Positions 12,766 through 27,800 of a DNA stretch of 64,000 nucleotides are shown here, one piece after another. The notes under the pieces were generated by a model. That model was not told where the DNA came from. It saw only the letters and a list, made by a program, of their open reading frames with translations, and did no database searches. Position numbers and translations under genes: made by a program. How positions within the stretch are numbered: position 1 is the first letter of the stretch; every line of letters begins with the position of its first letter. Source of the DNA: Castor canadensis (lineage: Eukaryota > Chordata > Mammalia > Rodentia > Castoridae); the NCBI RefSeq assembly GCF_047511655.1, contig NC_133398.1, forward strand, positions 56,270,638 to 56,334,637, written 5' to 3'.

Positions 12766-12838
12766 ATACTATAAATGAAATAATTTAACATTTCTAAACA
12801 TTGGACTTTGTTTTGGCCAGGGGTATGGGGAAGCATTC

Positions 12839-15800
12839 TTAGTTAAAGGTTCCAGGATCAACATAAGGATAAGCAAGGAATTCCCCCAGTTTGTTGCCTT
12901 CTGAATCATAATGGAGCATTCGGAAGCAAATGTCGCAAAAGAAACATGGGTCCTCTGGTGCAAAACTGTCATTGTTCGTTACCCATCTGTAGTGTTAAAA
13001 AAAAAAAAAAAAAGAAAAGGTGTCCATCATTACCTTTTTCATGCATCAACATTATGTAAACCTAACATTTGTACTGTTGCCTTACCAGTAACAGACATTG
13101 CAGAATCCTAAGATTTCCTCTTGAGGATAAAGATGTAGATCATACATGTCCCATGACACACCTGTCCTCCAAGTAATTTACTGTACTTTTTCCTAATAAG
13201 CCACCTTGAGAAACCATAATAAAACTAGATGCTACAGACGTTATGTACTTTTCCTTAAAGTTTTAAAAATTTTATTAATCTTGGGGGACAGGATCTTACT
13301 ATATGATCCAGGTTGGTCTTGTACTCACAGTCCTGTCTCAGTCTCCCAGTTCTATCTCCTCAAACATTATTTCTATTTGGTGAAAACCTTCAATCTCTTC
13401 TAGGTATTTTGAAATGTATCAAATTACTGTAGATGCTAGTTACCCTATTGTGCTACCAAAAGAAATATGAAGCACTTAACAAATTTCCATGTCACCCTTG
13501 TTCAGGGGCCATGCTAACCCCTCTGTATTGTTCCAATGCTGCCAATGTTAACACTAACTTTATTTTTTTGGTGGGACTGGAGTTTGAACTCAGGGCTTTG
13601 CACTTGCAAAACAGAAGCTCTACTGCTTGAATCCATTCTGCTCTGGTTACTTTGGAGATGGGGTCTGGCGAGCTATTTGCCCGAGATCCTTGCAATCTCA
13701 AGCTTCCCAAGTAGCTAGAATTACAGGTGTGAGCTGCTACCACCAGCTCATCTTTAACTGGTAAATTAAGTAGTGGTTAATTTGGAAAAATGAAGTGTTT
13801 AAACTCAGTTGATAAAATATAGCGTATATAGAAATGGGAATATGGGCACCATTATTCAACTAAGATTATTTTGGTCCCAAGATGTTACTAATCCTAGTAA
13901 GATAAATGATCTCAGTTTAATTGCATTTTGAATGTCACAGAATGTTTGCTTTTAACAATCCTCGATTTTCATCTTGGTCTGATTAACGATTTGTTAAAAT
14001 CATCTTTTAGAAAGCTATATTGTGGTAGGGAACCCAAAGCTAAAAGAAGATACTATGTTCTTCCCTATTCCTCTGAGTAGTTTCCATCTTTTTTTGGATA
14101 CTGATTAACAGTAGGAACACATAAAAGCAAAACCTTTGTTTTTTGCAGTACTGACAACTGAATCCAGGGCCCTGCACATATACTGAGCTACATCCCAACC
14201 TTAAATTATGAGACATCTTGCTACAATACCTAGGCTGGCCTCAAACTCACAATCTTCCTGCCTCCTTATAGGTGTGCACCATCAAACCTGGTTATATTTT
14301 TTCAATGAGGACATGCTATAGGATGAAGCTGATTTTGTAAACTGTAAGAAAGCTCCCTAAGTATTGTTTCAATGCTGAAGTCTAATCTGCCCCTGGACAT
14401 ATATTTTATTTTCCCCTTGTTTAAAAATGCTAAGGAGGTATGGCTCAGTGATAGAGAACATGCTGATTAGCCTATAAGAGGCCCTAGGTCCAACACTTGG
14501 CACAAAACAACAAAATGCTAATTTTAGGCCACTAAGCTGACTTTATATCACTTAGCCTACTATGTAAAACTAGTTCACAACTAAATTCTTTGATCCAAAA
14601 TAGAACACAAATATCTGAAGTACTTAATTACTGAGAAAACAATGCCTCTGAGAGGGAAAAAAAATAATAGGTTATCACTCACCGAGCCGTGTACATTTTA
14701 CAAACAAAACATTTTCTGGTCCATAGCCAGTGCTTCTTGGTAAGAAGAGGATAAAGTTTTCTATCCAAGCAGTCATCGTGATGCACAAGCCTTTTGTTTA
14801 TGAGAAAACAGATTAAGATATAGTACAAACCTTTATTACACAAAGCATTAAGTATGTCTACACTTCAACATTAGGAACATAGTAAGTACAGTTTTCAAAG
14901 ATTTAGGGTGTTGTACTCTTTTTCTGAAAAGCATTTTCAATTATGTAATGCTTTCTTTCATGTGAGAGTTCTAGATTCCCTTTATGCTAAAATGCACTGT
15001 GACCTCTAAAAGGGAGTATACAACATTTCTTAAATGTATTCCATCAGAGAATCCTTGCTTTGCTTAACATTTAACACCTTTATTTATGGAATATAGTTTG
15101 AGCAAGGCTACTTTGATGTTTTACATAGATTAACTGGTTGCTACATGGCTTTTGTTTTTTTACTGTTCCCGTTTTTAAAAATCTAAATCTGGCTCCTGGT
15201 ATAATACGAACTGGTGGGATCTTAGTTTTAGGTGTCAGAATTATGAAACTTAGCTTTTAAGAGACTCTAAGTGGAGTTCAGTCTCTACTCTGCAGTTAAC
15301 CAGCTGGGTGGCTTTGGATAAATATCAAACAATTTAAAATTTTTGATTTTTACTTTTTTGTAAAAGGATAGCAAGAGCACTAGGAAGGCAAAGCAGAAGG
15401 GAGGTTCAAGACCAGCTTGGGCTCACTTAGTGAGGGGGAAAGGCAGGGGAAGAGGAGAGTTGGAGAGAGGAAAGGGGAGCAATATACAAAACTTCACTAC
15501 CACAAAACAGATTTTTGATGGTAGTGTGCAAATTGAAAGTTTAAATCCACCTATAAAATGAACAGTCTCACACTGCAAACTCTTGGTAAGTGTAAATTGC
15601 TTTTTCTTTAGCATAAAGATGGATAGTTACTTCTCTTGTTGGCTATTACATCAGGAAGTTAACCCTTGAGTTAAGGGCCATGTTTTATCCTTATAAATAC
15701 CATTTATAGCAATATGCTTACATTATGAGAAATAGAAGGAAACTTAAGACCACAGAATAGTGGATCACCTTTCCATTTTTTTGTTTTTCCTTGTAATGCT

Positions 15801-18800
15801 AGGGATTGAACCCAGGGCTTCATGCACAGTAAAGAAGCAATCCATTACTGAGCTACAACCACAGCCACTTTTTATCTTATGTTTATTACAAGGCACACAC
15901 ATTCTCATTTGAATGGAAGAGAATGGCTTATCTAAAATTTAATAACATTACCAAAGATGTAAATGTATTGTAAATAGCTTTAAAGGTCATATAAACATGA
16001 GGTTTACAAACTCTAGCTCTTGCCCCACCATTCTTCCCCAGAGGCACCTGTTAACCATTTATTTTTTTAAATTTAGCTTATCAACTTTCCTTTATAGAGC
16101 TATTTTGATTAAATATTCATGCTTAAATTTTGATGGATTAGTACTACTTCCACCTAAGCCACAATCTTTTCTGTACTGCATCCCACATCTTTATCATGGT
16201 TTACTCATTAAGTAAAATACTTCCTGTGGTACCTTCCTGAGACTGAGTGCATGAGATATAAAATTTTGGAGATCAGTCACAAAGACAAAAAAGGAATGGA
16301 AGCAGAGACTTTCTTTTAAAAGCATGAGTTCCTATTACTGGTATAATAAAAACATGGATATATCTTTGCTGTACTGAAAATTTAAAATGGTATCTCAGGG
16401 AAGTGTGACTCAAGAAGCAGTGTGCCTTCTCCGTGAGTGCAAAGCCCTAAGTTGAAACCCCAGTTCCACCAGAAGAAAAAAAAAAAGTCTCTCAGAAGGA
16501 CTCAAACCTAGAGCAAGGGTTATTCCTACATATTGAACCTTACTGAGATGTCCTACATGAGGAAATGAATAGCCTCATGCATGAGGAATACAGGTAACAG
16601 CTGTACAAAATATTAAATTAAAAATTCATAAGAAAGGAAAAAATATTAAACTAATCCTTAAGTCTTTTATTAGATGATTTTAGCTCCTTCAAAACTCAGA
16701 TCTTTATCAAAGCATTTAAGACTTTGCATTTGTCAAAGATGAGAATTGTTCTTTTTGTCTCCCTCTCCCAGTTACCTTTTAACTCTTCATGTTTTGGCAG
16801 GACAAGAAACAGGAATAGGGCTGGGGGTCCACCTTAGTGGTAGGACACTTGCCTAGCATGTGTGAGGCCCCAGGCTCTATTCCCTGCACTACATACACAC
16901 ACCCTTCTCCAAAAAAACCCCGAAGCAGCAAAAGCAGCAACAACACCATCCCCAGGAATGTCCTAAGAGTATCGTTGCAATCTGTAAAGCAAAAAAACTA
17001 CATCATACACAAAATGGATGACTGCTACATAAATGGCAAGTATTTAATATACAAATAATATTTTTAAAAAAGTATTTACAGACCTTTAACCCAGTAATAA
17101 AAAGTAAATTATTTCTTAAAAATTTTCAAAAAAATTTAACAGTAGACCATACAAATGATGCAGAATTGGTCACTGCATGGAAAAAAATTTTTTTGCTGCT
17201 CCCATACCAAGAGGCAGTGATGGTTCCTTTTGTTCCTCTTCCTATTTTTTTTTAAAACTACCTGTAGTTTTATACTATTAAAGAGATGGAAAATGGGATA
17301 ATGGGGTGGGTGAGAGGGGTAAGAAAATATAATAACAAAGTGTTGGTGCTGGTACCCACCTTATGTCTGTAATGACAATAACATGTTCACAGTCTCCCTG
17401 GTGACAGTATAAGTAGGGAAAGCCCAGTTTAATATTCAGGTCATTGAAGGTGAAATCTTCCATTCTAGCAGTCTGAAACTTTCCATAGCCTCTATCATGG
17501 GACTCTGACCATTCAATGATAGTTCTGGGGGTGGGGAGAAAGGCAAGGATACATCATTGCTACACAAAAACTTAAAAATGACAAAAGTTTGTGCCTGCAG
17601 TACAAACAGTATTTTACATTTTCTGGCTCACCCAGTAAACTGGAGTTGCCATCTTGACAAGAAGACCACAGTGGTTGACACATTCTGGAATTAGGAATAC
17701 TGAATTTTTCTCCATCTGTTAGAGTAGCAGTTCTCAAAGTGTGGTCTGTGAGGTCAAAATTATCTTCACAATAATTCTGTCTGCTCTTTTCAACTCTTGC
17801 TCTCATAAATGACCAGTATTCAGGAGGCTGTGTGATGTGTACCACTTCATCATGAATACAAAATGTGTAACAATGCAACTTATTTTAGACAAGATATTTT
17901 TCCCCAAAAGAGGTCACATTAATGTAATGAGATTAAAACTTGAGTAATTCATTACTATTACCTATATATAAAAACCAGAGATTAGTAAAGTAACTTAGTG
18001 GAACCTAATTTCTTTAGATGCATGCAGAATTCAATACAAATTTTATAAATCATTCTCTGGCATAGATGCTTAATAGTTCAATAATAGGATTTATGGAGCT
18101 ATCACTAATTTGAAAACTAGAAATAGGAAAAACTTTGAGAAGAGTTTAAAAAATTGTACCTGCTCAAATCTCTGCATTCTGGGTATCTTTTATCATTGTA
18201 AAATGTTCCTTCGAAATAAAAGAAGGCTGATTTATATAGGTCCTACAAAACAAAATGATATTGGAAAAAGTCTACTTTAACAATTATGAAATTATTCTAA
18301 ATATTCATTCAAAATTTATATATAATAAAATCACCCTAATGTTACAATAACTTTATATGGCTTCACAGATGCTCAGGTCATAAATTTTTAAAAATTTAAT
18401 AGACACCTACTATGTGACAAGTACTGTGTTATCAAGAATATACGTATAAAGACATGATTTTTGTGGTTCTTTTCAATTTTGTCCTATTGCTATTTCAATC
18501 ACTAAGTTTGATTAAAATTTCTATATTCTCTCCCTGAAAATAACCTAAATAGAAACCAAATATGCTTCAGAGTTACTATATGCAAACACAGAAGTGACAG
18601 TTATTTTGGAAACTAGAATTAAAAACTAAACAATATATCTTTGATGTTTCTCCAGAAATAACCAAGATCACAAAGTTATGTTTTTCTAGCATTTTTTTTT
18701 TGTATTTTCAATGTGTGTGTGGTTTTCTCCACAAAAATTCTCTACATTGTTCACTAGGCAAATGGAATGTGAATTTCTATTCTTAAGCAATCTTGTCTCA

Positions 18801-21800
18801 GGTACCATAGTAGTAGGCACACCTGTTCTGAACCCTCAGGCTCTTAGCTTTCATTCCACCAGACTTTTCATCAAAGGGGTACTTCTCACTGCATAAGCCA
18901 TTACATTCATCACAGGTTGTTTTGGAGATTTAAAAAAAAGATACAAAGTACTCAGTGCCATGTTTGGCTGACACAACACAGTATCTATCCCTTAATATTT
19001 TTCCAAACTCTCAAACCAGTCTAAAACAAAGGTTCTGAAAAAAATAACTATTGTCTTATTTTGGAAACAAAATGAAGTTTAGTGTACATGTAATTCTGTT
19101 CATTACAAAACACTTGTCTAGAACTTCATGGTAAATGACTGAAGCAACTTAATGCCTTTTAACGTAATTACTAATTACAAGGTAAACTCCAAAAGAACAA
19201 AAAATGTTTTCCATCTAAATGTCATCCATTAGTAACCTCTCTTTATTTCAGTGTATAAATAGGTAGCACAGAAGTGAGTAATCTCAGTAACAAGAGAATT
19301 TTAACTTCCAATGGCAACCAGAGATAATCACTAACTAGTTTTCCTATTTTGCCAGTAACTCAGCTAGTTGAGCTGACCAAGTTTCAAGAGACGAAGGAAA
19401 ATACCAATAAACATGGGAAAAACTAGGGTAAGAAGTTAGTTCTGTTATTAAATCTAATATAACCTAAAAGTCTATAGTTATTATGTGTTCATTTTACAAA
19501 GAAAGCAACTATCCCCCTGTATAAGGTATATATGCTAATAAAAAAATTTATTAAAAAAAAAAGTAACTATCAATCACTGGTATAGTCATTTGACAAAATC
19601 ATCTACTAGTCATTTACTTGCTTATGAATATTCAAATGAGATATATTAGAACTTCAGAGATGAGACAGACATTCCTGCAATCTGTTGTAAGGGAAATGCT
19701 TCACAACAAATGTATATTATCATTCTCCCTTTACTGAGAATTTATAATAAGTAATAAAATAATACATGTGTAAAGTATCTTCTTAAGGTTCCTCTAAGAA
19801 AGAGATTATTGACAAAAAAAAATTGACTAATCGTGAGCAAAATAAAAAGTTAAACATAGATCAGACATTAAAACATGAGGAATTATTAAAAATCTATTTG
19901 ATCAGAAAACAGCACTGACTTTATATGCTTGTTTTAAAGATGTTCCATCCTTGAACTATTACTGTCCAAAAACAAACATTAGCAAAGCATATTATATGTT
20001 AAAGAGATTTAAATACATCGTACCAACTCTCCAAATCCTCTCATACATGAAATTAATCAAAAGAAATTTTATTCAATAGTGTAGTTTTTGGTTGGAATAA
20101 AGACTTATTTCCTCAGCTTTAAGAACCACAGCTTCCTAATTTGTTCCACGATTGTCAGTGGAATACATGCCAAACATATCCTTGTCAATAAAAGCAGGAC
20201 TTATTTTCATTTTTCTTTGATGTGACAATGGTATAGCATGAACACATGAAATAATTCTGGCAAAATATTGAGAACAGTTGAAGGTGAGTAATGGATATAT
20301 AAAGATTCATTACACTGTTGTCTTGTTTGTATGTTTGAAATTTTCCAACAGAAACTTTAAAAAGGAAAAATAAAATCATACACTGTACAATACAAATAGC
20401 AATTGAGTTTGCATCAGCAACATCTCATATATGCTTTTGCCTTTCTAAGTTGATATGCAAGAAGCAAATAAAACAGGTCTCTCAACAGACAAAAATTCCA
20501 TAAAATCTGTATGCTAGAGGCTTGCTAGTGTATTTTAATCACATCATTACTCAAGATGGCATTCAGTTCCTGCTGACCAAGTACACAAAAGGGAAAAGAC
20601 ATTTAAAGGCAGACATATTGCCAGGAACATCTTTGAAGGAGAAATGACATGGCTCTGAATCCAGCCTCCACCACTGCTTATTGAACAATTCATGACAGTG
20701 CTCTGAACTCTTTTTTTTCTTACCAATAAAATGGTGATAATTCTTTCTAAAGATAGCATGTATTTGGTACTTGGTAAGTGCTTAACAATCAGGTTATTTT
20801 ATAAATAGAAGAGACAGAAAGAACACAACAACAGATGTGCAAATATTTTTAAATAGGTTAGTCTCTGCTTAGAAACTGAGGACATTAGCACAAATATTTC
20901 ACCAAGCCTCACTGAAAACAATCTCCAGGATTTCCTGGACATAAGACTGACTAAAACTTTTTCAAACCAATGATAACATGGTTGCAATAAACAGAGTGAA
21001 TTCAGATATTTTCCATTAATTTTACCTTTTTTTTTTTTTTTTTTTTTTTGCGGTACTGGGGCTTGAACTTAGGGCCTTCACCTTGAGCCACGCCACCAGC
21101 CCTATTTTTGTGAAGGATTTTTCGAGATAGGGTCTCTCGAACTATTTGCCCAGACTGGCTTCAAACCGTGATCCTCCTGATCTCTGCCTTCTGAGTAGCT
21201 AGGATTACAGACATGAGCCATGAGCCCAGCTAATTTGATCTTACTACTTTATAACTCCTTTTGGCAGTGGGGAGAGGGTTAGGGTTAAAAAGCTCAGCAT
21301 AAGATTGATGCTTTCTTCTTTGAAAAGATAAATCTACTATTTTCTGGTCAGCAAAGAGTCTTAAAATTCCATTTTGTTTCACTTTATCCTCATGATTACT
21401 TCCCAAAGGCAATGAGATGGCAACTCTGAAGAACATAAATCTTAAAACTATTTTCAAAATAACTCAAAAATACTTAAGTGTAATCTCTGTATATAAGCCA
21501 TGATGCTAGTCTCTGTAATAGTCACCAAAAATCTTAGAACACAGCAAGCCTGAGGCCAGACAGACACACAGCAAACAGTGTCAGTATGTTGCAATGTGCA
21601 GTGTAATGGACACATGAAAAGGTGTCACAGGGGTGAAGAGAGGATTGTTACAAAAAACTGTGAGATGCATATTAACTGCAATTATGTCTTGGAGGTTGGA
21701 TAACATCAAAAAGGGAATTTTCAGACCTTACACAACCTATATGTTCAAGTTAGCACACTGTCATTTTGAATCTTTTAATAAAACTGCTTTTTCTTAAAAA

Positions 21801-24800
21801 AAAGAAAAAGAAGAGAAATTTTGAGTTTTGAGCTGGGTTTAGAAATATGAGTATGAACTTCCCAGGCGCATGGAGGGAAGGAAACGGCTTCCTATCATGT
21901 TGAAATATTCAGAACACATAAGGAATATACACAAGTTCACTGTGGCCGAAGAAGCAGAGGGTGAGTAGTATGGAATATTAACTTGGACAACATCATTTTT
22001 AAAAAGGCCTTATATGTCAGAGTAAGAAGAAAAAAAAGAGCTAAAAATTTATGAGGCTGGTAGCATAAGAGGAAATTGTGTTTGTTCTTGTCGAAGTTCA
22101 TTCACTCTAGTTGTTTCAAATATCTTTTTCAAGTATCTATAGGATAGACTGCCTTTCTCTGAAGTGGCCCAGTAAATCTGGGGCCCTCTGCCATGGTTGG
22201 ACCAAGTGACAGAACTGGTTCAATCTTGACCTATTCTGAAAATTGGAAGAAATCAGGTCCAACTCCTTGCTTAGGTAAGTAATCACTTCTGAAAACTTTG
22301 CAGCAGCCAGCCTGCTATTTTGCTCCTTTTAAAGAGGTACAAGGGGATTTTTCTGTCTTGTGGAAAGTATACTACACCAGGAAGACACCAGCAAGGACCA
22401 ACTCTATACACCATCTCCCTGTTTGGTATTGGTCCTTGAACTGACAGGTCCTTTTATGCCCAGAGAAAGGTGAAGAACAGATGCTAACTATTAAAGCTTG
22501 TCAACTTACTACAACCTTTTGCAAGAGGCAGTTGTGACAGACTGGAACTCCTACAGAGTTTCAAACAGGATAGAGGGGACAGCAATGTTAAATGCTGCCA
22601 TCAGGCTGGGGATGTAGCTCAGTATTAGAGCACCTGCTTAACACGCACAAAGCTTTGTGTCGAAATCCAAGCACCTACCTGCCCCCCCAAAAAAAGAAAA
22701 AAAGAAAAAAAAGAAGCTACAGTGAAGTCAGACTGTATTAAATGGAAAAGAGACCAGACAACTAGGTGATCATCATTACCTCAGAAGAGTTGAGAAATAA
22801 ATGAGAGATAAGGAAATAAAGTATCATCACCTCTGTAGAAAAATGGAAGAAAGGAAAGAGGTCAGCAGTTTAACACATGAAGAAGAAAACATTTATTGGA
22901 ACACCGATGAACTTGCTAGAGTAATAACTATTTCTATAGCTTGTTATTATTTACTTTTGTGGGGGTACTGGGGGAATGTCACCTTACTTTGCTAATGTGC
23001 TCAGGGGCTTGGTCAGGAGTGTTGCTGAATTCTCCCCCAATCTGCAGGTCGCTGACACAGCAAATTGAATCTCTCAGTTCTGTGAGCTTTTGACTGCCCA
23101 ATACCAGCATTGTCTGGTATGGTTTGTGTTCTTTGTGCTAAAAGACAAACAATAAATAAGTGTCCATTTACAGACAAAGATATTAAACCACAAATCCTGA
23201 CAAGATTAGATCTAAATGAAGTTACTGATTTTCTTAAATTGTCTCCTTGTGCTGTGTCCCCTTGGGCTGGGGTTATAGCTTATAGAGAGCTTGCCTAGCA
23301 TAATGCAGGCCTAGGTTCAATTCCCAGTGCTGCAAAAAAGAAAGAAAATGGATACATTCTGGCTAGAAAAAAGATCCTAATTTGAGACTCTTAAGAAATT
23401 CCTAGATATTTCTAAGTTGTTAACTTTATGCATTTTCATCAAAGAAGAGCTGTCCTTAGTTAATTCAATAACTTACCACGTATTCCGAATTGGTGGACAA
23501 AGTTTACTACAATTCTCTACCAGTCACTCATTTTGGAAAAAAAAAAAACCCTCAAGAATTCATAGAATTAGGGCTTGTGTAATGACTAGATCATCTACCT
23601 ATCAAGCATGAGGCCTTGAATTCAACATCCAGTACTAGCAAATAGTAGTAGTAATAACAATAATAACTTATAGAATTAGAATCACTGTGGATTTATATAT
23701 ACTTTCAGTTGCTTCTAGTGCAGAAATCAGATGTGCATTCCAATACTTTAACTGTGATTCTCTTGGTCAAGAGACTGACATCTGACTTTATATTCTAATG
23801 TATCATTTTTTATTTGGTGGTACTGAAGTTTGAACTCATGGCCTCATGCTTGTTCGGCAGGTGCTTTATCATCTAATCTATCTGTAGGCTCTAAAAATAA
23901 GGTATTAGACAGACACCATATGCTTACATTTTGAACCCTAAGGAATGTGACTCGTCCAATTATTAAATACTTTGTCAAAACTTATTTATAGGGACTGGGG
24001 ATGTAGCTCAGTAGTAAAGTGCTTGCCTAGCATGCTTGAGGTCCTGTTTATGATCACCAGCACCAAAAAAAGGGGGGAGGGGGAAGTACTTATATTCCTA
24101 TTAGCCATGACACCCAAAAGGTTTTACTGACCTTATGAAATATAATAGGGTACAAAATATTCACAGATAGGATAAGCTCCCCTTCTTCAATCATGTCTGC
24201 TGGATTTTCAGGCTTTTTGCCTACTGCATGTGATTCCTGAACAAAGAAAACAAGACCTTGAAATCGGATACTGTAACTCAGATAAGAGGCAGTGTAGTAT
24301 AAGGGCTGTTAGTGAGGGCTTGAGTCAGCTCTGGGTTTGATAATTATACTTCAGAAAAATTGTTAACCCTCCCTAAGCTTTAGTTTCATCTTCTATAAAG
24401 AAAGCAGAAAATACTTACTTTACATAATTATTGCCGGGAATGTGTACATAAAGCATGCAATAAGATATTTGGTAATATCTTATTAGCAACTGTTGATAAA
24501 ATAGGAATATCAACCAATAATGGTATAACACTGGCATTTTCAGTTAGTAACCCCTTTTTACATACTTTAACACTTTTATGAAGGCTGTTGAAACAACAGA
24601 TGAAACTTAGAGTTTCAGTAATTTACCAAGGTTACACAGTTAGAATTCAAATATATATCACACTAGCACACCTTTAATATATCATATTCATTTATAATGT
24701 CCTTAATTGCTATAAAATAAGGGCCACAAAGGAGGAGTGATTAAGAAATAAGATGTAAGTTATTTTTAAAAATAAGTGGGAGTGCTGTCATGGAAATTGC

Positions 24801-27800
24801 AGAGAAGGAAACTCCTAGAGTTGGTCCCTCTACTGAAGCAAGCATCAAGCTGAAGAGAAAACATAATCAATTGGAATCTGACTGGATTTTCACAACAACT
24901 AGGAGTGTTTGGAGAGCGGAGACACTGCTGGTCTTTTGCAAGTAAGCAGTATGTGCGAATCAACTACTTCTCCTGATTCCTCAGACCCACTGCAGATGTG
25001 AAGATGGCACCCCATGTTCTTCGAACAGCTGGCTGGTGTCAGGGCAGGCAGTGGAGGCCTGGTCCCTCAAAGTGTATGTTTTAGTTGGTTTTTAGCAGCA
25101 CTGGGGTTTAAACTCAGAGCCTCATGTTTGCTAAGGAGGCACTCTTGTTTGAGCCATTCCACCAGCTGGTTAGGCTGGAGATACCCTGCAGGCCTGGGCC
25201 AGAAGTACACCTTGGTATTGGCATTGTTGGCAGCAGTAGCTTCTGACAGCAGCATCTACTGAAAGATTTAGACACAATCTTTTTTTCTTTTTGAAACCAG
25301 AAATTTGGGGAAAACATTGTCAGATCACTAACTAAACAGAAGCAATGATATAGAAATGTCAGTGTCACACACAACTATATGCATGCTGCAAAAATACTTT
25401 GGAAAAGTCACAAGTAACTCCAGCCATTCACAAGAAAAAACACTCTTGGAATGTCAAGCACACAGCAAAAACTTACAAAACACATGAAAAAGGAAAATGG
25501 CTTATTCATTAGAAACTAACCTGAAGAAAACTCATTGAAATTACTGGTCAAAAAGGTTAGTTAATTATTCCTACAGGCAAATGCTAGATTTACATGTAAA
25601 TAAAAGCCCATTAAACAAAAACAAACAAAAAATGCTAAGTCAACTGTCTTAAAGGTACTCAATGGGCTTAGGAAAACAGATGAATATCTACAGGAAACTG
25701 GGTTCTCAGTTAACTGAGTAGAAGATTTCTCATTGCAAACCATGGAGAGGGGCTGGTGGAGTGGCTCAAGTGGTAGAGCGCCTGCCTAGCAAATGTTAGG
25801 CTCTGAGTTCAAACCCTAGTACTGCCAGAATAAAAGAAACCATGGAATGGAGACAAGAAACAAGTTAGATGACACACTAAAAGCCATGAAAAAAATCCCT
25901 GTTAACCAAGAATTCTATATCTGACAAAACTATCTTCTAGAAATGAAAGCTATGAATGAAGGAATGAAAATGAAGCCATTTTCAGATAACAAAAATTGAG
26001 GGAGTTCATTACCAGTAGGTCTGTCCTATAAGAAATACTAGAGAGGTTTTTGTTTTATTTTTGGTGGTCCTGGGGTTTGAACTCAGGGCTTCATGCTTCT
26101 TAGGTAGGCACTCTACCTACCACTTGAGCCACTCCATCAGCTCCCTAGAAAGAGTTCTTCAAGCAGAAATGAAAGGATACGAGACAATAACTTGAAGCCA
26201 TAAAAAGAAATAAAGTCAAAGGCCCTGAGTTCAAACCCCCAATACTGCCCTCCAAAATGGAAGAGGAGAGGAGAGGAGAGGACAGGAGAAGAAAGGAAAA
26301 GAAAAGGAGGGAGGGAGGAAGAGAAAGATGAACAAACAAACACTGGTATAGGTAAATACATAGCTAAATACAAAATCCAGTATCATTGTACTTTTGGTAA
26401 CTCCGGTGTTTCCTATACTATTATTGCAAAATTAGTGTTATGCTAATGGACATACAATAAAGAAGGATTTCATCTGTAATAATGTTATAAAGAGGAAGGG
26501 CTGAAGGGAAGGGTAGCTTAGTAGTCCAGTGATAGGCCCTGGGTTTGATCCCCAGTACTGCAAAACAAAGAAAAAAAATAAGTTTATATGTTGTATGTGC
26601 AAGATCCTAGGTTCGACACCCCCCACCCCCCAGTACCACAAAACAAATAAATAAAAAACTTAAGTTTTTATGTTTAACGTTTAATAGGTTGGAGGTGAGG
26701 CTCAAGCAGTAGAGTGCCTGCCTAACAAGTACAAAAGGCCTGAGTTCAAACTCCAGTACTGCCAAAAAAAAAAAAAGTATTTGTGAATATCACCATAAAA
26801 AAGATTCAATTGTAATGTATAAGGTACCCACTATGAAGTTATCTACAACATATACAGAAAAGAAAAGAGGGAATCAAAATAGCATACCACAAAAATTCAA
26901 CTGTATACTGGGCCTTGCTTGACCCAGTAATTAGTTTAAATATAAATGGATTAAAATCTTTTAAAGAAAGAAAATTAGATGCTGGTGCCAGTGGTTCATA
27001 CCTGTAACCCTAACTACTTGGGAGGCTGAGATCAGAGGACTGTGCTTCTAGGCCAGACTGTGCAAATAATTCATGAGAGTCCATCTCAACTAATAGCTGG
27101 TGGCACGCACCTGTCATCCCAAGCTATATGGGAGGCTGAGATTGGGAAGATGGAGGTTCTGGGTCAGCCCGGGCAAAACTTTTACAGACCCGATCTTAAA
27201 AGAAAAAAGCTAGGTGCCATGGCATGTACCTGTCATCCCTGCAATGGCAAGAAACATAAAATAAGAGGATCACATTCCAGGCTAGCCTGGGCAAAAAGTG
27301 AGACCCCATTTCCAAAATAAGCACAGCAAAAAAGGGTTGGTAGAATGGCTCAGGCAGTAGAGTTCCTGCCTAGTGCTTGGGTAAACTGGATTACAAAAAT
27401 TCGATTCATATATAATATCTACACAAGACTCACTTTAGATACAAAGACACAAACTGGTTGAAAGTAAAAGGATAGAAAGATATCGTATGCAAACAGTAAG
27501 TAAAAGAAAACTTGCCGCCTATGATTTTCAGACAAAATAGACGTTAAGTCAAAAAAGGTTATAAGAGACAAAAGACATTATATATTAATAAAAGGTGCCA
27601 TCCAATAAGATCCACAATTATGAGGTACATATTTAAGAAAAGAACACTAAAATTCATGAAACAAAAACTGATAGAATTGAAGCAAGAAATACAGTTCTAG
27701 GATAATGGCTGGAAACTTCAATACTCCACTTGCAATAATGGGTAGACCAACTACACAGAATAAGGAAGTAGAAGAATTAACAGAATTAACATAATTAGGT

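Larger units (their letters stand above)
9886..12838. other. Intergenic gap between convergent PSIP1 and SNAPC3, including any SNAPC3 3'UTR
   Basis: About 3 kb, AT-rich, and notably poor in SINEs. No gene recognised except the candidate - strand exon at 12492-12579 and an L1 scrap at 12600-12765. I found no convincing - strand AATAAA close to the SNAPC3 stop, so the SNAPC3 transcript end is not placed. Confidence 0.5.

Noticed and set aside
13433..13743. Open frames on both strands at 13.4-13.7 kb
   Set aside because: They are explained by the U6 pseudogene and the antisense SINE.
17513..17878. 121-codon - strand frame next to SNAPC3 exon 7
   Set aside because: It crosses the exon 7 acceptor region and a likely transposon fossil. 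Chance open stretch.
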